The position numbers and the translations under genes were made by a program. Shown piece by piece: positions 24,576 to 35,995 of a DNA stretch of 64,000 nucleotides. The stretch is from NCBI RefSeq assembly GCF_014217995.1, contig NZ_CP041617.1, positions 1,426,001 through 1,490,000 on the forward strand. The letters run 5' to 3'. Source of the DNA: Campylobacter vulpis (lineage in GTDB: Bacteria; Campylobacterota; Campylobacteria; Campylobacterales; Campylobacteraceae). Within the stretch, counting starts at the first letter, position 1, and each line of letters opens with the position of its first letter. Under the pieces are notes generated by a model. It worked only from the letters and a program-made list of their open reading frames with translations. It did not search any database and was not told the origin of the DNA.

Positions 24576-27500
24576 TCACCCCCTAAGCCACTCTTGCAGA
24601 CTTTTAACCTCTAAATAGCTTTTATCCTGCATAGCCTTAATGCTCTTTGCTCCCGCAAAAGCCGAGCGTAAATTTGTAAAATAAGGAATTTTAAAACGCA
24701 AAATATTTTCCCTAATCTTCTTCGTATCCCCCACGAAACTATGCGAATCGCTTGTATTAATGACGAGATGAATTTCGCCATTTTTAAGCCTATCTTCGAC
24801 ATTAGGGCGTCCTTCTGAAATTTTATACACTAACTCACACGCATAACCAGCCTCTTTAATCTTCTTACAAGTGCCACTTGTAGCAAGTAAAGAAAAGCCT
24901 AGTTGAGTATAAGCTTTAGCAATTTTAGCGGCGAATTTTTTATCCTTTTCTTTAAGGGAGATAAAGACGACTCCATTTTTAGGCAGAGGATTAAAAGCAC
25001 AAATTTGACTTTTTGCATAAGCCTTATTAAAATCCTTGCTAATGCCCATTACCTCGCCTGTGGAACGCATTTCAGGTCCCAGCTCTAAATCACTTCCGCT
25101 TAATTTTACAAAAGGAAAAACCGCCTCTTTAATGCTAATATAATTTGACTTTTTAGGGCGTAAAAGTTTAAAATCAACCACTCCAAAGCAGTCATAAAAG
25201 CTCAAAGCCTCCCTTAAATTCCCCTGCCACATCACACGCGTAGCAACCTTAGCTAAAGGCACTCCCGTAGCCTTACTCACAAAAGGCACGGTGCGGCTAG
25301 CTCTAGGATTTACCTCTATCATATAAAGCTTGTTTTCGTGTAAGGCAAACTGAATATTTAAAAGTCCTTTAACTCCTAAATTTAGAGCTATTTCTGTGGT
25401 TTTTTGACAAATGAGTTCTTGAGTTTTCTCATCAATATTGCAAGGTGGCAAGGAGCAAGCACTATCACCTGAGTGAATTCCAGCCTCTTCTATATGCTCC
25501 ATAATGCCAGCCACATAGACTTCCTTACCATCACTTATGGCATCAACATCAATCTCCGTAGCATTATCCAAAAACTCATCGATTAAAACAGGACTTCTCT
25601 CGCTCACAGCCACCGCCTCTTGCATATAAAGACGAAGTTCACTCTCATCATACACCACGCGCATCGCACGCCCACCTAAAACATAACTTGGACGCACTAG
25701 CACAGGATAACCTATCTCACTCGCTTTTAAAACAGCCTCTTCAACCTTAGTGGCAGTAGCGTTTCTAGGCTGATTAATCCCCAAATTTTCACAAAAAAGT
25801 GCAAATTTCTCCCTATCTTCAGCCAAATCAATCACCCTAGCACTCGTGCCAATAATCTTCGCCCCAAAAGCACTTAGCCTTTTAGCAAATTTAAGCGGAG
25901 TTTGCCCTCCAAAATGCACGATTACGCCATCAGGTTTTTCCCTTTCAATCACCGCTCTTAAATGCTCAAAATCAATAGGTTCAAAATAAAGCACATCGCT
26001 CGTATCATAATCGGTCGAAACGGTTTCAGGATTGCAGTTATACATCAAGGTCTTAATGCCTAAATCCTTAAGTGCAAAAGACGCATGCACGCAAGCATAG
26101 TCAAATTCTATGCCCTGTCCTATGCGATTTGGTCCTCCGCCTATAATAAGCACCTTTTTTTCCTTTTTGTTTTCAAATTTACTTTGGGTTAGCTCACTAG
26201 CATTAGTGCTTGAGTAAAGATAAGGCGTAAGAGCTTTAAACTCCCCTGCACAAGTATCCACCTCGCTAAATTCGACTATGATTTTATGCTTCATTCTCGC
26301 ATAATAAATATCATTTTGTGAAAGCTCTAAATTATCCTTTTCATTGACTAAAGCGGCGATTTTTTTATCCGAAAAGCCCATCGTTTTAGCTTTTCTTAAA
26401 AGCACCTTGTCGCTTAAAATGTCCATATCAATGCACTTTTCAAATTCCACAATTTCTCTAATTTGCTCTAAAAACCATCTATCTATCTTGCAAAACTCAT
26501 AAAGATCCTCCGTGCTAAAGCCCTGTCTGTAAGCCTCTGCTAGATATAAAAGTCTCTTTTCATTTGCATTTCTTATCTTAAAAACAAGTTCATTTTTATC
26601 TTCAAACTGCACCCTATCAAAACCGCTATAATTTCTCTCCAAAGAGCAAAGTGCTTTTTGCAAACTCTCCTTAAAAGTGCGACCCATAGCCATCACTTCA
26701 CCCACACTTTTCATCGCCGTGCCCAAAATTTCATTCGCTCCTGGAAATTTCTCAAAGGTAAAACGCGGAATTTTTGTAACAATATAATCAATCGCCGGCT
26801 CAAAAGAAGCGGGAGTTCCTGTGATGTCGTTTTTAATCTCATCTAAACTAAAGCCCACCGCTAAAAGCGTGGCTACCTTAGCTATGGGGTAACCTGTGGC
26901 TTTAGAGGCAAGAGCGGAGGAGCGTGAAACGCGTGGATTCATCTCTATGACTATCATTCTGCCATTTTGTGGGTGAATGGCAAATTGCACATTAGAGCCG
27001 CCTGTATCCACGCCGATTTCACGCAAGATAGCAAAAGAGGCATTACGCATTGCTTGATATTCTTTATCAGTCAAGGTTAGGGCTGGGGCTATGGTAATGC
27101 TATCTCCTGTATGCACACCCATAGGGTCTAAATTTTCTATGCTACAAACAATAATGCAATTATCGAATTTATCGCGTATAACCTCCATTTCATACTCTTT
27201 CCAGCCAAGCAAACTCTCCTCAATCAAAATTTCGTGAATAGGAGAGAGGCTTAATGCTGCCGTGGCAAGCTCTTTAAATTCGTCTAAATTATACACCACA
27301 CCACTTCCCGCTCCTCCAAGCGTGTAAGATGCGCGTATCATCAAAGGAAATCCTATCTCATCGACTGCCTTTAAGGCTTCTTCATAGTCATAAGCATACA
27401 TAGATTTAGGTAAATCCATACCGATTTTTTTCATACACTCTTTAAAAATTTGTCTATCTTCGCCCTTTTTAATAGCTTCAGGATTTGCACCTAAGAATTT

Positions 27501-27845
27501 CACAAAGGAAAAGTCTTTTTTAAATTCCTCACTCTCAAACACTTCCATAGCCACATTTAAGGCAACTTGACCGCCCATAGTGGGTAAAATGGCATCGATT
27601 TTTTCTTTTTTAAGTATGCTTAAAATGCTTTCTTTTGTGATAGGTTCTATATAGGTTGCATCAGCAAATTCAGGATCTGTCATAATGGTCGCAGGGTTAG
27701 AATTAATTAAAATAACGCGGTATCCAAGCTCTTTTAAGGTCTTAGCCGCCTGTGTGCCCGAATAATCAAATTCGCAAGCTTGCCCTATGACAATAGGACC
27801 GCTTCCTATCAATAAAATGTTTTTAATATCACTTCGCTTTGGCAT
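24576..27845 (-). CDS. carB: Carbamoyl-phosphate synthase large subunit
   Basis: A 1089-residue enzyme of normal length that makes carbamoyl phosphate from glutamine-derived ammonia, bicarbonate and two ATP for pyrimidine and arginine synthesis. The two homologous halves each start with a Rossmann-like motif ([40 protein letters not shown]) followed by an ATP-grasp domain ([17 protein letters not shown]). The C-terminal MGS-like allosteric domain ends the protein. The second of two adjacent ATGs (27843-27845) is better spaced from AGGAAAG. It lies downstream of mreC by 57 bp, in the conserved Campylobacter order. Confidence 0.97.
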   Translation of the reverse strand: MPKRSDIKNILLIGSGPIVIGQACEFDYSGTQAAKTLKELGYRVILINSNPATIMTDPEFADATYIEPITKESILSILKKEKIDAILPTMGGQVALNVAMEVFESEEFKKDFSFVKFLGANPEAIKKGEDRQIFKECMKKIGMDLPKSMYAYDYEEALKAVDEIGFPLMIRASYTLGGAGSGVVYNLDEFKELATAALSLSPIHEILIEESLLGWKEYEMEVIRDKFDNCIIVCSIENLDPMGVHTGDSITIAPALTLTDKEYQAMRNASFAILREIGVDTGGSNVQFAIHPQNGRMIVIEMNPRVSRSSALASKATGYPIAKVATLLAVGFSLDEIKNDITGTPASFEPAIDYIVTKIPRFTFEKFPGANEILGTAMKSVGEVMAMGRTFKESLQKALCSLERNYSGFDRVQFEDKNELVFKIRNANEKRLLYLAEAYRQGFSTEDLYEFCKIDRWFLEQIREIVEFEKCIDMDILSDKVLLRKAKTMGFSDKKIAALVNEKDNLELSQNDIYYARMKHKIIVEFSEVDTCAGEFKALTPYLYSSTNASELTQSKFENKKEKKVLIIGGGPNRIGQGIEFDYACVHASFALKDLGIKTLMYNCNPETVSTDYDTSDVLYFEPIDFEHLRAVIEREKPDGVIVHFGGQTPLKFAKRLSAFGAKIIGTSARVIDLAEDREKFALFCENLGINQPRNATATKVEEAVLKASEIGYPVLVRPSYVLGGRAMRVVYDESELRLYMQEAVAVSERSPVLIDEFLDNATEIDVDAISDGKEVYVAGIMEHIEEAGIHSGDSACSLPPCNIDEKTQELICQKTTEIALNLGVKGLLNIQFALHENKLYMIEVNPRASRTVPFVSKATGVPLAKVATRVMWQGNLREALSFYDCFGVVDFKLLRPKKSNYISIKEAVFPFVKLSGSDLELGPEMRSTGEVMGISKDFNKAYAKSQICAFNPLPKNGVVFISLKEKDKKFAAKIAKAYTQLGFSLLATSGTCKKIKEAGYACELVYKISEGRPNVEDRLKNGEIHLVINTSDSHSFVGDTKKIRENILRFKIPYFTNLRSAFAGAKSIKAMQDKSYLEVKSLQEWLRG

Positions 27846-27902
27846 CATCTTTCCTAAAATAAAATTGCAGAATTATAACCAAATTTAACTAATCAAAGCC
27901 CT

Positions 27903-28652
27903 TTAGTAAGTTTTTTCAATGATATATAAATAAGAAGGGATATTGAGGCTTACATAAGGTTTCACAAGGGCATTTTTATACATATCATCTTCCTTAATGC
28001 TTTCGATAATACCCACGCCAACCCCAGCAAAAAAGACATTATCAAGCCCACTTGTAAAAACCACATCACCCTCTTTTATCTTAGAAGCTTTAGGAATAAA
28101 TTTCACCACAACCTTGCCATTTTCGCCGTGTATAATGCCCGGATACTTATCCTTGCCTATATAAACAGAAAAAATACATTTTTCATCACCTTGTAAAAGT
28201 GCCATAGTTCTGCCGTCCTTATTGACAGCTATACCAGCACTAAAGCCTGAATAAATCAAGCCGCGATTTTTCGAACTACCCTTAAAATCATCAAGCCACA
28301 CTTTTTGATAGTCATTTGCACCCACATAAGAAAGTGCTCTTGTAAGGGTCAAGCTTGGAAAATATTGCGTTGAGTTTTTATCCTCTAAAAAACGATTAAT
28401 GCGGTCTGCGAAAGTATTAAGAAGTATGGAATTTTCCTCTAATTCTCTATTTCTTTTTTTTAGAATTTCGATCTGCTCGGCTTGATCAAAATGCTTAGAA
28501 ATGGAAGCACTTAAATAATCCTTAAAATTATAAAGATTATTTAAGACAAAATCATTGACATAAAGAGTATTTTTTTTTATCACGCCCCCATAATAAAAAG
28601 AGATGAAAACTAAAAAAGCTAAAATTAAAACATAAAAAATTTTATTCTTCAT
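27903..28652 (-). CDS. mreC: Rod shape-determining protein MreC
   Basis: A 249-residue bitopic protein: a short cytoplasmic start, a membrane helix ([17 protein letters not shown]), a coiled coil (about residues 58-95) and a beta-rich periplasmic domain with the MreC pattern [12 protein letters not shown] and [20 protein letters not shown] split. It links cytoplasmic MreB to the wall-building enzymes for elongation of the helical cell. The start overlaps the mreB end by 11 bp, so the pair is translated together. Confidence 0.94.
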   Translation of the reverse strand: MKNKIFYVLILAFLVFISFYYGGVIKKNTLYVNDFVLNNLYNFKDYLSASISKHFDQAEQIEILKKRNRELEENSILLNTFADRINRFLEDKNSTQYFPSLTLTRALSYVGANDYQKVWLDDFKGSSKNRGLIYSGFSAGIAVNKDGRTMALLQGDEKCIFSVYIGKDKYPGIIHGENGKVVVKFIPKASKIKEGDVVFTSGLDNVFFAGVGVGIIESIKEDDMYKNALVKPYVSLNIPSYLYIIEKTY

Positions 28653-29682
28653 TCGTTAGTTGATGCAAAAGTGAAATTTCCTCTAAAGCCTTGCCTGTGC
28701 CTCTAGCCACTGCTAAAAGCGGCTCATCAGCCACATACACAGGCAAACGCACTAATTCGCTTAAATACTTATCAAGCCCACGAATCAAAGCTCCGCCTCC
28801 TGTTAAAACCACGCCATTTTCAACTATATCACTCGCCAAATCGGGTGGCATCATCTCAAGCACCATTTTAAGTGCATCGGCTATTTCTTTTAAATGCTCT
28901 TTCATCGCCTCTCTTACATCTTCACTTGTAAGCTCAATGCGAGAAAGCAAACCGCTAATTTGATCGCGTCCTTTTACGACCATAGAAAGTTCTTTTGGAA
29001 GTTGTATGGCTGAACCTATGGTTATTTTAATCTCTTCACCCGTTCTTTCGCCTATGACAAGATTATATTTTTCTTTAACATAATTAACAATGCTCATATC
29101 AAGCTTATCGCCGGCAGTGCGTATAGATTTTGAAATCACAAGTCCGCCAAGTGAAATCACTCCTATTTCAGTCGTTCCGCCTCCAATATCAACAACCAAA
29201 TTCCCCTTAGGCTCTTGTATGGGTAAATTCGCCCCTATCGCCGCTGCCATAGGCTCTTCTATCAAAAAAACCTCTCTAGCACCAGCACTTAAAGCACTTT
29301 CACGCACAGCCTTTCTTTCAACCTGTGTCAAACCATAAGGCACAGAGATGATGATTCTAGGGCGTAAAAAGCTCTTTCTGCGATGCGTTTTTTCTATAAA
29401 ATAACGAATCATTTTTTCAGTCATATCAAAATCCGCAATCACGCCGTCCTTCATAGGACGAATCGCCTCGATATTACCCGGGGTTTTACCGACCATTTCT
29501 TTCGCTTCTTTACCCACAGCTAAAATTTTAGCCTTAGAGCCGTATCTTTCACGCTCCACAGCCACAACGGAAGGCTCATTAATCACTATACCCTTATCTT
29601 TAACTAAAACCAAAGTATTAGCCGTGCCTAAATCTATGCCCATATCACTGGAAAAAAATCCTATTAATTGATCCAAAATCAT
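28642..29682 (-). CDS. mreB: Rod shape-determining actin homologue MreB
   Basis: A 346-residue actin-like ATPase. Phosphate loops are visible: [15 protein letters not shown] at residues 17-31 and [16 protein letters not shown] near 165-180; the adenosine motif is [14 protein letters not shown] near 290-303. It polymerises beneath the inner membrane and guides lateral wall synthesis. Full length, with the usual start ([19 protein letters not shown]). It lies 10 bp after clpX and overlaps mreC, a standard Campylobacter cluster. Confidence 0.97.
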   Translation of the reverse strand: MILDQLIGFFSSDMGIDLGTANTLVLVKDKGIVINEPSVVAVERERYGSKAKILAVGKEAKEMVGKTPGNIEAIRPMKDGVIADFDMTEKMIRYFIEKTHRRKSFLRPRIIISVPYGLTQVERKAVRESALSAGAREVFLIEEPMAAAIGANLPIQEPKGNLVVDIGGGTTEIGVISLGGLVISKSIRTAGDKLDMSIVNYVKEKYNLVIGERTGEEIKITIGSAIQLPKELSMVVKGRDQISGLLSRIELTSEDVREAMKEHLKEIADALKMVLEMMPPDLASDIVENGVVLTGGGALIRGLDKYLSELVRLPVYVADEPLLAVARGTGKALEEISLLHQLTNEE

Positions 29683-29692
29683 TTCTATCCCT

Positions 29693-30922
29693 TTAACTTA
29701 TTTTTTTCTTAATCAACAAAGCTTTCGCTCCCTCACAAACGACCTCTTTTGTGATAACAATATCATAATCTTTGTATTCAGGTAATTCAAACATCAAATC
29801 CACCATCATTTCTTCAATAATGCTCCTAAGCCCCCTCGCACCCGTTTTTCTCTCTAGTGCAAATTTTGCAATAGCCCTTAATGCGTCTTCTTCAAATTTC
29901 AAATTCACACCATCAATAGCAAAAAGTTTTTGATATTGCTTAATAATTGCGTTTTTAGGTTCGGTTAAAATTCTTACCATATCATCTTCATTAAGCTCAT
30001 TTAAAGAAGCAATAATATGCAAACGCCCGATAAGCTCAGGAATTAATCCAAAATGCACCAAATCATCAGGTTCGATTTTCTCTAGCAAATCCTTATCTTT
30101 TTCTCCACTCTCATCAAAAAAACCCACAACCTTATCACCTAGTTTGCGTTTTAAAATTTGCTCTAAACCATCAAAAGCACCGCCGCATACAAATAAAATA
30201 TTACTCGTGTCTATTTGTATAAAGTCTTGATTAGGATGCTTTCTACCGCCTTTTGGAGGGATATTCACCAAACTACCCTCTATAATTTTAAGCAGAGCTT
30301 GTTGCACACCCTCACCACTTACATCACGCGTAATGGAACGATTTTCACTCATTCTAGCAATTTTATCAATCTCATCGATAAAAACGATTCCTTTTTGTGC
30401 TCTTTCTACATCATTATTAGCTGCTTGTAAAAGGCGTGTGAGTATATTTTCCACATCTTCGCCGACATAACCAGCCTCCGTTAAAGAAGTCGCATCGCAA
30501 ATAGCAATAGGCACATCTAAAAAACGAGCTAAAGTCTGTGCTAAAAGCGTTTTACCACTACCTGTGGGACCAACAAGTAAAATATTGGATTTAAAAAGCT
30601 CGGTATCATCGTCTTCTAAATCTGCTCTAAAAAGCCTTTTGTAGTGATTATAGACGCCCACGCTAAAAATCTTCTTCGCCCTATCTTGCCCTATCACATA
30701 GCGGTCTAAATAAGCTTTTAAATTTTTAGGTGTGATTTTTTGGAAATCCAAATCACCTTTTTCTGTATTTTTAGTCTTTTTTAAAGAATTTTCTTCTCCA
30801 TAAATGATACTATAAGCACCCTCAACACAATACTCACAAATAAAAGCTTCGCCATCTTCATTTGCTAAAATTTTTATATCATCACTATCATCTCTATTAC
30901 AAAAACTGCATCGTTTAGCCAT
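29693..30922 (-). CDS. clpX: ATP-dependent Clp protease unfoldase ClpX
   Basis: A 409-residue AAA+ unfoldase. The N-terminal zinc domain has CSFC and CEYC (about residues 5-8 and 29-32). Walker A is [11 protein letters not shown], Walker [12 protein letters not shown], the pore loop GYVGED and sensor 2 GARGLRS. The ClpP-docking loop position reads VGF ([10 protein letters not shown]) instead of the usual IGF. It threads tagged proteins into ClpP, whose gene is also in this window (56711-57295). Overlaps lpxA by 8 bp. Confidence 0.97.
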   Translation of the reverse strand: MAKRCSFCNRDDSDDIKILANEDGEAFICEYCVEGAYSIIYGEENSLKKTKNTEKGDLDFQKITPKNLKAYLDRYVIGQDRAKKIFSVGVYNHYKRLFRADLEDDDTELFKSNILLVGPTGSGKTLLAQTLARFLDVPIAICDATSLTEAGYVGEDVENILTRLLQAANNDVERAQKGIVFIDEIDKIARMSENRSITRDVSGEGVQQALLKIIEGSLVNIPPKGGRKHPNQDFIQIDTSNILFVCGGAFDGLEQILKRKLGDKVVGFFDESGEKDKDLLEKIEPDDLVHFGLIPELIGRLHIIASLNELNEDDMVRILTEPKNAIIKQYQKLFAIDGVNLKFEEDALRAIAKFALERKTGARGLRSIIEEMMVDLMFELPEYKDYDIVITKEVVCEGAKALLIKKKIS

Positions 30923-31706
30923 TATTTTTGCCTTTATATACAGGAATTCCGCGTTTTGTCTCTAAAATGAAACGGCACATTTTTTTGACATTTTCACTTT
31001 CATTTTCTTCAAGTAAAACGCGTGCATTTTCTTTCAAATCTCCGCCCTTAAATAAAAATTTATAAGCTTGATTTAAGCGTTCAACCTCATCTTTTTCAAA
31101 GCGACGGCGAATTCCTACCAAATTTAAACTTCTAATACTAGCCCTATTTCCCTCCGCCAAACAAAACGGCACAATATCTTGAGAAAGTGCCGAAGCACCA
31201 GCTATCATAGCACCTTCTCCCACTTTAACAAATTGATGAATAGGCGTAAGCCCTCCAACAACAACATAATCATCAAGCTCCACATGCCCTGCTAAAGTCG
31301 CATTGTTTGCCAAAATAATATGATGTCCCAAAATGCAATCGTGAGCTATATGACAATATGCCATTATAAAAGCATTATCGCCTATTTTAGTGAAGCCATC
31401 GCCCTTTGCCGTGCCTGAATTAATCGTAGCAAATTCTCTAATCGTAGCGTTTTTGCCTACAATCACGCCCGTTTTTTGTTCATCTTTGTAAGAAATGTCC
31501 TGTGGGATATCGCCTATAATGGCATAAGAAAAAATACGACTCTCATCGCCTATTGTAGTATCGGCTAGAATTCTTGCACCTTGCTTAATAATCACACCAT
31601 TGCCGATTTTAGCTTCTTTACTCACAAAGGCATAGGCTTCAATTTGCACATCATCGCCTAAAATTGCACCATCTTCTACAACTGCACTAGGATGAATCTT
31701 TTTCAA
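30915..31706 (-). CDS. lpxA: UDP-N-acetylglucosamine acyltransferase LpxA
   Basis: A 263-residue left-handed beta-helix enzyme catalysing the first step of lipid A synthesis, transfer of 3-hydroxyacyl from ACP to UDP-GlcNAc. Hexapeptide repeats run from residue 4 to about 190 ([19 protein letters not shown] and onwards). The catalytic His lies in the [12 protein letters not shown] stretch. The C-terminal helical domain is typical. It follows fabZ by 7 bp, coupling lipid A and fatty acid synthesis, as in many proteobacteria. Confidence 0.96.
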   Translation of the reverse strand: MKKIHPSAVVEDGAILGDDVQIEAYAFVSKEAKIGNGVIIKQGARILADTTIGDESRIFSYAIIGDIPQDISYKDEQKTGVIVGKNATIREFATINSGTAKGDGFTKIGDNAFIMAYCHIAHDCILGHHIILANNATLAGHVELDDYVVVGGLTPIHQFVKVGEGAMIAGASALSQDIVPFCLAEGNRASIRSLNLVGIRRRFEKDEVERLNQAYKFLFKGGDLKENARVLLEENESENVKKMCRFILETKRGIPVYKGKNNG

Positions 31707-31713
31707 AATACTC

Positions 31714-32157
31714 TCACTTATCCACTATCATCGCTTTAAGTTCAGCTTCTGCGACCAAATTTTCCTCCACAAAAGCCTTGCCCTCAAAAATCCACAAAGC
31801 ACCACGATTTTTTACCACACGCATTTCATAATCAAGCCTATCACCAGGACGCACAGGATTTCTAAATTTCGCCCCGTCAATACCTGTAAAATAAACAACC
31901 TTTTCTTTAGGATTGACCTTATTATCCATACTTTCAAAGGCTAAAACTCCGCCTGTTTGTGCCATACCTTCTAAAATCAAAACACCCGGATAAATAGGGT
32001 GTCCTGGAAAATGTCCCATAAACACATAATCGCTAATACTAATATTTTTATAACCTTTAACCACTTCACTGATTTTTAATTCTGTAATTTTATCGACAAG
32101 TAAAAAGGGATAGCGGTGCGGTAAAATCTCTTGAATTTGCATAACATCTATCATCAT
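31714..32157 (-). CDS. fabZ: 3-hydroxyacyl-ACP dehydratase FabZ
   Basis: A 147-residue hot-dog fold dehydratase of normal length. Catalytic signature: [11 protein letters not shown] early, [22 protein letters not shown] (split) with the active-site His and the downstream Glu. It removes water from 3-hydroxyacyl-ACP in fatty acid elongation and shares its substrate pool with LpxA encoded next door. The start is one of two adjacent ATGs after AAGGGC. Confidence 0.97.
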   Translation of the reverse strand: MMIDVMQIQEILPHRYPFLLVDKITELKISEVVKGYKNISISDYVFMGHFPGHPIYPGVLILEGMAQTGGVLAFESMDNKVNPKEKVVYFTGIDGAKFRNPVRPGDRLDYEMRVVKNRGALWIFEGKAFVEENLVAEAELKAMIVDK

Positions 32158-32225
32158 AAAGCCCTTGAAATTTGAAAAAATTATTTTACATCAAAAAACC
32201 TAACAAAAGATAAAAAATGCCCATT

Positions 32226-33074
32226 TTATTTTTCTAAAATTCGCTTTAAATCTCCCTTGGCAAAATCCTTTAAATTCTCATAAGGCACTTCAAAAAAGTC
32301 CATACTTCGCCCCGCTTCACTGAGTAAATAACGCAAATTGATATAAAGCCCTCTCTCCTTAAAAACAACCTCTTGCTTTAAAATATTAAATTCAAATTCA
32401 TCTTTACCAAAATAATCTCTCTCGTCCCAATCCGCCCATTCTTCTTTATTTTTAGTCAAATATTCTTTTAAAATTTTATTAATAAAATTTCTAAATTTAG
32501 AACTATCCTCAACAACATCACTTAAAAGATAGGTTTTAAGCTCCATAGTCTTAGTATCTAAAGAAAAGCCACTTGTATAAAAGCTAGGATGTGCCGCACC
32601 GCTGTAAGAATAATCGACAAAATTCTCAAAAAAAATCTTATCTTTTGTGATTTTTGCAATCTTTAAATTTTGACTAATTTCATTTCCATAATAATTTAAT
32701 TCTTCATTTTCCAAAAAATGCTTTTTATCTTGCAAAAGCTTATGAAAAACTTCTTTTGAAGAGCAAGAATTTAAGTCTTTATTTAAATTTTCATTTTCTA
32801 AATTTCCTAAAACAAGCTTTTCATCAGGAATAAAAAAAAGAGTATTTTTATAAGAATTAACAACCTTACCTTCATAGGTGCTAGTAAAAGAATAATTACC
32901 CTCAGCATATATTTTTTCAATGCTACAAATTTTTCCTAGACATAATTTTTTTTGCTCTTTTTTAAGTTCTACCAAGTGATAAACTCCATCTTTGAACTCA
33001 AAGCCATATTTTAAAACACCATCCTCTGCCCTAAGCATTAAAATCGCAAATGCTAATAAAATAAATCGTTTCAT
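32226..33074 (-). CDS. Exported DUF3298/RsiV-like protein of unknown function
   Basis: A 282-residue protein with a signal peptide (MKRFILLAFAILMLRAEDG). The C-terminal half carries SYSGAAHPSFYTSGFSLDTK and LKTYLLSDVVEDSSKF, the G-x-AH-P/G and L-x-D pattern of DUF3298-type domains found in RsiV and related periplasmic proteins. Two N-terminal cysteines (LCLGKICSIEK) could pair. It lies between queH and fabZ; I do not recall a counterpart at this place in C. jejuni, so it may be an addition. The substrate or partner is unknown. Confidence 0.7.
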   Translation of the reverse strand: MKRFILLAFAILMLRAEDGVLKYGFEFKDGVYHLVELKKEQKKLCLGKICSIEKIYAEGNYSFTSTYEGKVVNSYKNTLFFIPDEKLVLGNLENENLNKDLNSCSSKEVFHKLLQDKKHFLENEELNYYGNEISQNLKIAKITKDKIFFENFVDYSYSGAAHPSFYTSGFSLDTKTMELKTYLLSDVVEDSSKFRNFINKILKEYLTKNKEEWADWDERDYFGKDEFEFNILKQEVVFKERGLYINLRYLLSEAGRSMDFFEVPYENLKDFAKGDLKRILEK

Positions 33075-33075
33075 T

Positions 33076-34152
33076 TTATCCTCTCTTTAACAATTTTTCT
33101 CTCACATCAAAATAAATTTCACTCTTTGCCATCACTTCATACACTCCAACTTCCAAATTTTCCACGATGATAATGGGAGAGAGATGATAATTTCCAAATT
33201 CTTTTTGCCTTATTTTAATCTCTTTTTCCACACTTAAGGGACGCTTTAAAAAATCCTCGTAAGTCTTAAATTTAGCCCCACATTTTGCGTTAAAATACTC
33301 AAAATCCCACAAGCAAATTTCATCTTTCATGCTTTTAAATTCGCCTTTTAAATTCTCACTAATACGAAATTTGCTTACGACATTTTTAAAATGTGAATAA
33401 AATAAAATATGACTTTTAATGACTTTTTTATCCCTTTTTAAAAGTCCGCTTAAAAGACGATAATTTAAAAATTTCTCTCGTTCAAGCGAGAATTTCACGC
33501 CCTTTTTTTCTAAATTCTGCACCTTTTTATAAAGCCTTATTCTATCTTCAATGCTAGCGGGTAAAACCTGCTTATTTAAAGGGCTTATAAGCTCGTCAAT
33601 AAAAGGCTTATTTTGCTTTTGTTTCGAAAGTGCGTAAAGACAGCCGCAATAATTTTGATGATAAAGCATAGCCTCTTTAGCTAAGGCAAACTGCCTTTGT
33701 GTGCCACCATTTTTACGAAAATCAGGTGCGATAAATTCTATCCCATAAGGCTCACACTCTTTTTGCAAAGCATTTTTAAGCTGGTCTAAGTCCTTTTTGG
33801 GACTGGTTAAAAGCGTAGTTGTAAGTTTTTTTTCTCCCATTTTTTTCGCAAATTCCACGCTCCCACCCATTCTAAAATCAAAGCAAATTTCACACCTAGC
33901 ACCCTTTTCTGGCTCATCTTCATAGCCTTTTACCGCACTAAGCCATTTTTCATACTCATACTCACCCTTATAAAGCTTTATACCTAGCTTTTCACAGCTT
34001 CTTTTCACATCTAAAAAACGCAATTCATATTCGCTATAAGGGTGGATATTAGGGTCGTAAAAAAAGCCTATGATTTTTTCATTAGGATAAGTTTTTTGAA
34101 GCTCTTGCACGAAATAATGACTATCCACACTACAACAAATATGCACAAACAT
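33076..34152 (-). CDS. queH: Epoxyqueuosine reductase QueH family protein with extra C-terminal domain
   Basis: A 358-residue protein. The first 180 residues are QueH-like (former DUF208): HICCSVDSHYF at the start, GARCEICFDFRM, and NYCGCLYAL, supplying the CC, CxxC and CxC cysteines that bind an iron-sulfur cluster and metal. QueH reduces epoxyqueuosine to queuosine in tRNA wobble positions, replacing QueG. The remaining 170 residues are charged and specific to this lineage; their role is unknown. It overlaps the bcp stop by one base. Confidence 0.88.
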   Translation of the reverse strand: MFVHICCSVDSHYFVQELQKTYPNEKIIGFFYDPNIHPYSEYELRFLDVKRSCEKLGIKLYKGEYEYEKWLSAVKGYEDEPEKGARCEICFDFRMGGSVEFAKKMGEKKLTTTLLTSPKKDLDQLKNALQKECEPYGIEFIAPDFRKNGGTQRQFALAKEAMLYHQNYCGCLYALSKQKQNKPFIDELISPLNKQVLPASIEDRIRLYKKVQNLEKKGVKFSLEREKFLNYRLLSGLLKRDKKVIKSHILFYSHFKNVVSKFRISENLKGEFKSMKDEICLWDFEYFNAKCGAKFKTYEDFLKRPLSVEKEIKIRQKEFGNYHLSPIIIVENLEVGVYEVMAKSEIYFDVREKLLKRG

Positions 34153-34610
34153 TAAAGACTCTCAAGCACTTTTAAGGCGTGGTCTTTCACACGCACAGGG
34201 CTGTAAATTTGAGCGATTTTGCCCCCTTCATCAATAATGAAAGTTGAGCGGATTAAGCCCTCATATTCTTTACCATAATTTTTCTTTAAACCCCACGCCC
34301 CATAAGCCTTACAAACCTCTTTATTTTCATCACTTAGTAAGGTTTGATTTAAATGATATTTTTGAATAAATTTTTCGTGACTTTTCGTGCTATCAGGGCT
34401 AATACCCAAAATGACGGCGTTTTTTGCGTGAAATTTTTCATAAAGCGTAGAAAAATCACAAGACTCACTCGTGCAGCCCGGAGTGTTATCCTTAGGATAA
34501 AAATACAAAATAACCTTTTTACCGACAAAATCTTTCAAAGCAATTTTAACGCCGTCTTGATTTAAAAGCTCGAAATTTGGCGCTTCATCTCCTATTTTTA
34601 AAACTTTCAT
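34152..34610 (-). CDS. bcp: Thiol peroxidase, Bcp/PrxQ peroxiredoxin
   Basis: A 152-residue peroxiredoxin. YPKDNTPGCTSESCDF holds the peroxidatic Cys (in PGCT) and a resolving Cys five residues later, the atypical 2-Cys pattern of Bcp. It reduces hydrogen and organic peroxides at the expense of thioredoxin, relevant for a microaerophile. Start MKVLKIGDEAPNFELLNQDG is typical. It overlaps the tautomerase gene by 4 bp. Confidence 0.95.
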   Translation of the reverse strand: MKVLKIGDEAPNFELLNQDGVKIALKDFVGKKVILYFYPKDNTPGCTSESCDFSTLYEKFHAKNAVILGISPDSTKSHEKFIQKYHLNQTLLSDENKEVCKAYGAWGLKKNYGKEYEGLIRSTFIIDEGGKIAQIYSPVRVKDHALKVLESL

Positions 34611-34813
34611 TTTTGTGCCTTTGCCTTAATTTTTTCCACACTCTCCCCTCCAAAACCTATATCATAAGGCTCGACATCCTCTATCATCACAACCACTCTT
34701 TCTTTAGCTTTATGATACTTCGTGCTTAAAAGCTCACTCACATCGGCGATTAACTCGGCTTTTTGCTCTTTGCTTAAGGCAGGTTTTGCAAGTTTAATAT
34801 TGACAATGGGCAT
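34607..34813 (-). CDS. 4-oxalocrotonate tautomerase-family protein (DmpI-like)
   Basis: A 68-residue tautomerase-superfamily protein. After removal of the initiator Met the catalytic Pro1 is exposed (MPIVNIKLAKPALSKEQK), and VVVMIEDVEPYDIGFGG gives the usual second strand. Family members tautomerise enol/keto acids; the true substrate in Campylobacter is not known. AAAGGAG precedes the ATG. First gene of the bcp-queH group as in C. jejuni (Cj0270, from memory). Confidence 0.88.
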   Translation of the reverse strand: MPIVNIKLAKPALSKEQKAELIADVSELLSTKYHKAKERVVVMIEDVEPYDIGFGGESVEKIKAKAQK

Positions 34814-34828
34814 TTTTTACTCCTTTAA

Positions 34829-35306
34829 TTTTTTGATAAATTTTAACGCATTTTACGCATTTTAGAACGAGAAAGTTTAAAAATTTTAGAAGCACTTTCT
34901 TCGTGTAAATTTTTATCGATTATTTTTATTTTGTATTTTTTCGCTAAAAAAAGAGCGTAACTAAGCTTAAAAGGCTTTTTGTGTTTATTTGCCGAGCTTG
35001 AGTAAAACCAGCCGTGTTTTTGTAAAAATTTGGCGTGTTTGCCATTTTTTACAATTCTTAAAGCTTTTTGATTGGGGTAAATAAAGGTCGTTTTTTGTGC
35101 TTTTCTTACTAAATTTTTAAAGTGTTTTGGCACTCTTGTAAAGCTTAAAAGTGTGGAAAAATGTGCCACTGTAATAAGACAAGGTGTGTTTGATGGGCGA
35201 TTTTTAAGCTTGTTTAATAAAGCTTTGTCTTTACTTAAAAAACCAGCCGTTGTGTCCGTTTGGCAAAGATAGATTTTCATAAGCACATCTTAGCAAAATA
35301 GTGTAA
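34829..35306. repeat. 478-bp direct repeat, copy 1 (YrdC-like gene)
   Basis: Matches 61707-62184 (offset 26878) without a difference that I could find by eye. It includes the whole YrdC-like gene, 14 bp after its stop and about 26 bp before its start, but neither copy's further upstream region. Outside these bounds the flanks are unrelated. Confidence 0.93.
34843..35280 (-). CDS. Short YrdC/Sua5-like protein, copy 1
   Basis: A 145-residue protein identical to the one at 61721-62158. LCQTDTTAGFLSKDK matches the TsaC/Sua5 motif (P-TDT-x-GL), and FYSSSANKHKKPF matches its T-SAN box, so it belongs to the YrdC fold that binds threonine, ATP and RNA for t6A synthesis. It is shorter than TsaC, with a very basic end (SRSKMRKMR), so it may bind RNA without full activity. 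The start is the ATG at 35280; a GTG two codons earlier is possible. Because the promoter lies outside the repeat, this copy may be expressed differently from the other. Confidence 0.75.
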   Translation of the reverse strand: MKIYLCQTDTTAGFLSKDKALLNKLKNRPSNTPCLITVAHFSTLLSFTRVPKHFKNLVRKAQKTTFIYPNQKALRIVKNGKHAKFLQKHGWFYSSSANKHKKPFKLSYALFLAKKYKIKIIDKNLHEESASKIFKLSRSKMRKMR

Positions 35307-35995
35307 TGAAATATACTTTCTTTTCAAAAACCAATTTAAATTTCCTAACATTTTATCCTTTTTTGGATTAAATTACTTTTCTCTTCATATTATTCAAAAA
35401 TCTTTCCATAATCAATCATTTGAATTGAATAATTTTTAAAACAGAGCTATCAAAATAGCTTATTTTCAATTTAATTTCCTTGATTGAAAATTAAAGCACT
35501 GTTCTTTTCAAATCTTGTTTTATAACTGTCAAGCGTTTCCATATTTTGTTAAATTCATTTTTAAATATAGCGATTGTTTTGATATTAAAAATTTTTTTAT
35601 TAATATGAGAGTTTGAGTTTCATACTGCTTAAAAAGTTTAAAAAGTGTTTTTGCGTATTTATTTAAAAGAGTAAAGTTTGTTTATACTATACTTTTTGCA
35701 TAGTAATAAATTACAAAAAATGTTAAAGTTTATAGCTACAAGTTTTGAAAAAACAAGACATTTAACTTATTGCGATAAGTAAAGCATAAACCTTATTTAT
35801 CTTGCTGTGTCATTTTATAACATAATTTTCTTCTACAAAGTCAAAGGTTTTAGATTTTTACAAAATATTATACCTTTACGATATTTTGATTTATATTACG
35901 AGATTAAATTATAAATTTATAGCCGATTAATAAAACAAAAAAACTATTCATACTTCCGCCAATTTTCTTATAAAATGTTTTCAATTTATTAAAAG
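35307..35995. other. 689-bp AT-rich stretch without an intact gene
   Basis: No ORF with a ribosome site was found. On the minus strand short coding-like pieces occur (for example FNKIWKRLTVIKQDLKRT around 35500-35555) but stops interrupt every frame, so this may be a decayed gene. A perfect small hairpin AGCTAT-CAAA-ATAGCT sits at 35445-35460. The left side adjoins the duplicated YrdC-like segment, so this is probably scar tissue from rearrangement. Confidence 0.45.

Noticed and set aside
35445-35460. Hairpin AGCTAT-CAAA-ATAGCT as a terminator
   Set aside because: It is far from any gene end and has no T-run; it may be chance in AT-rich DNA.
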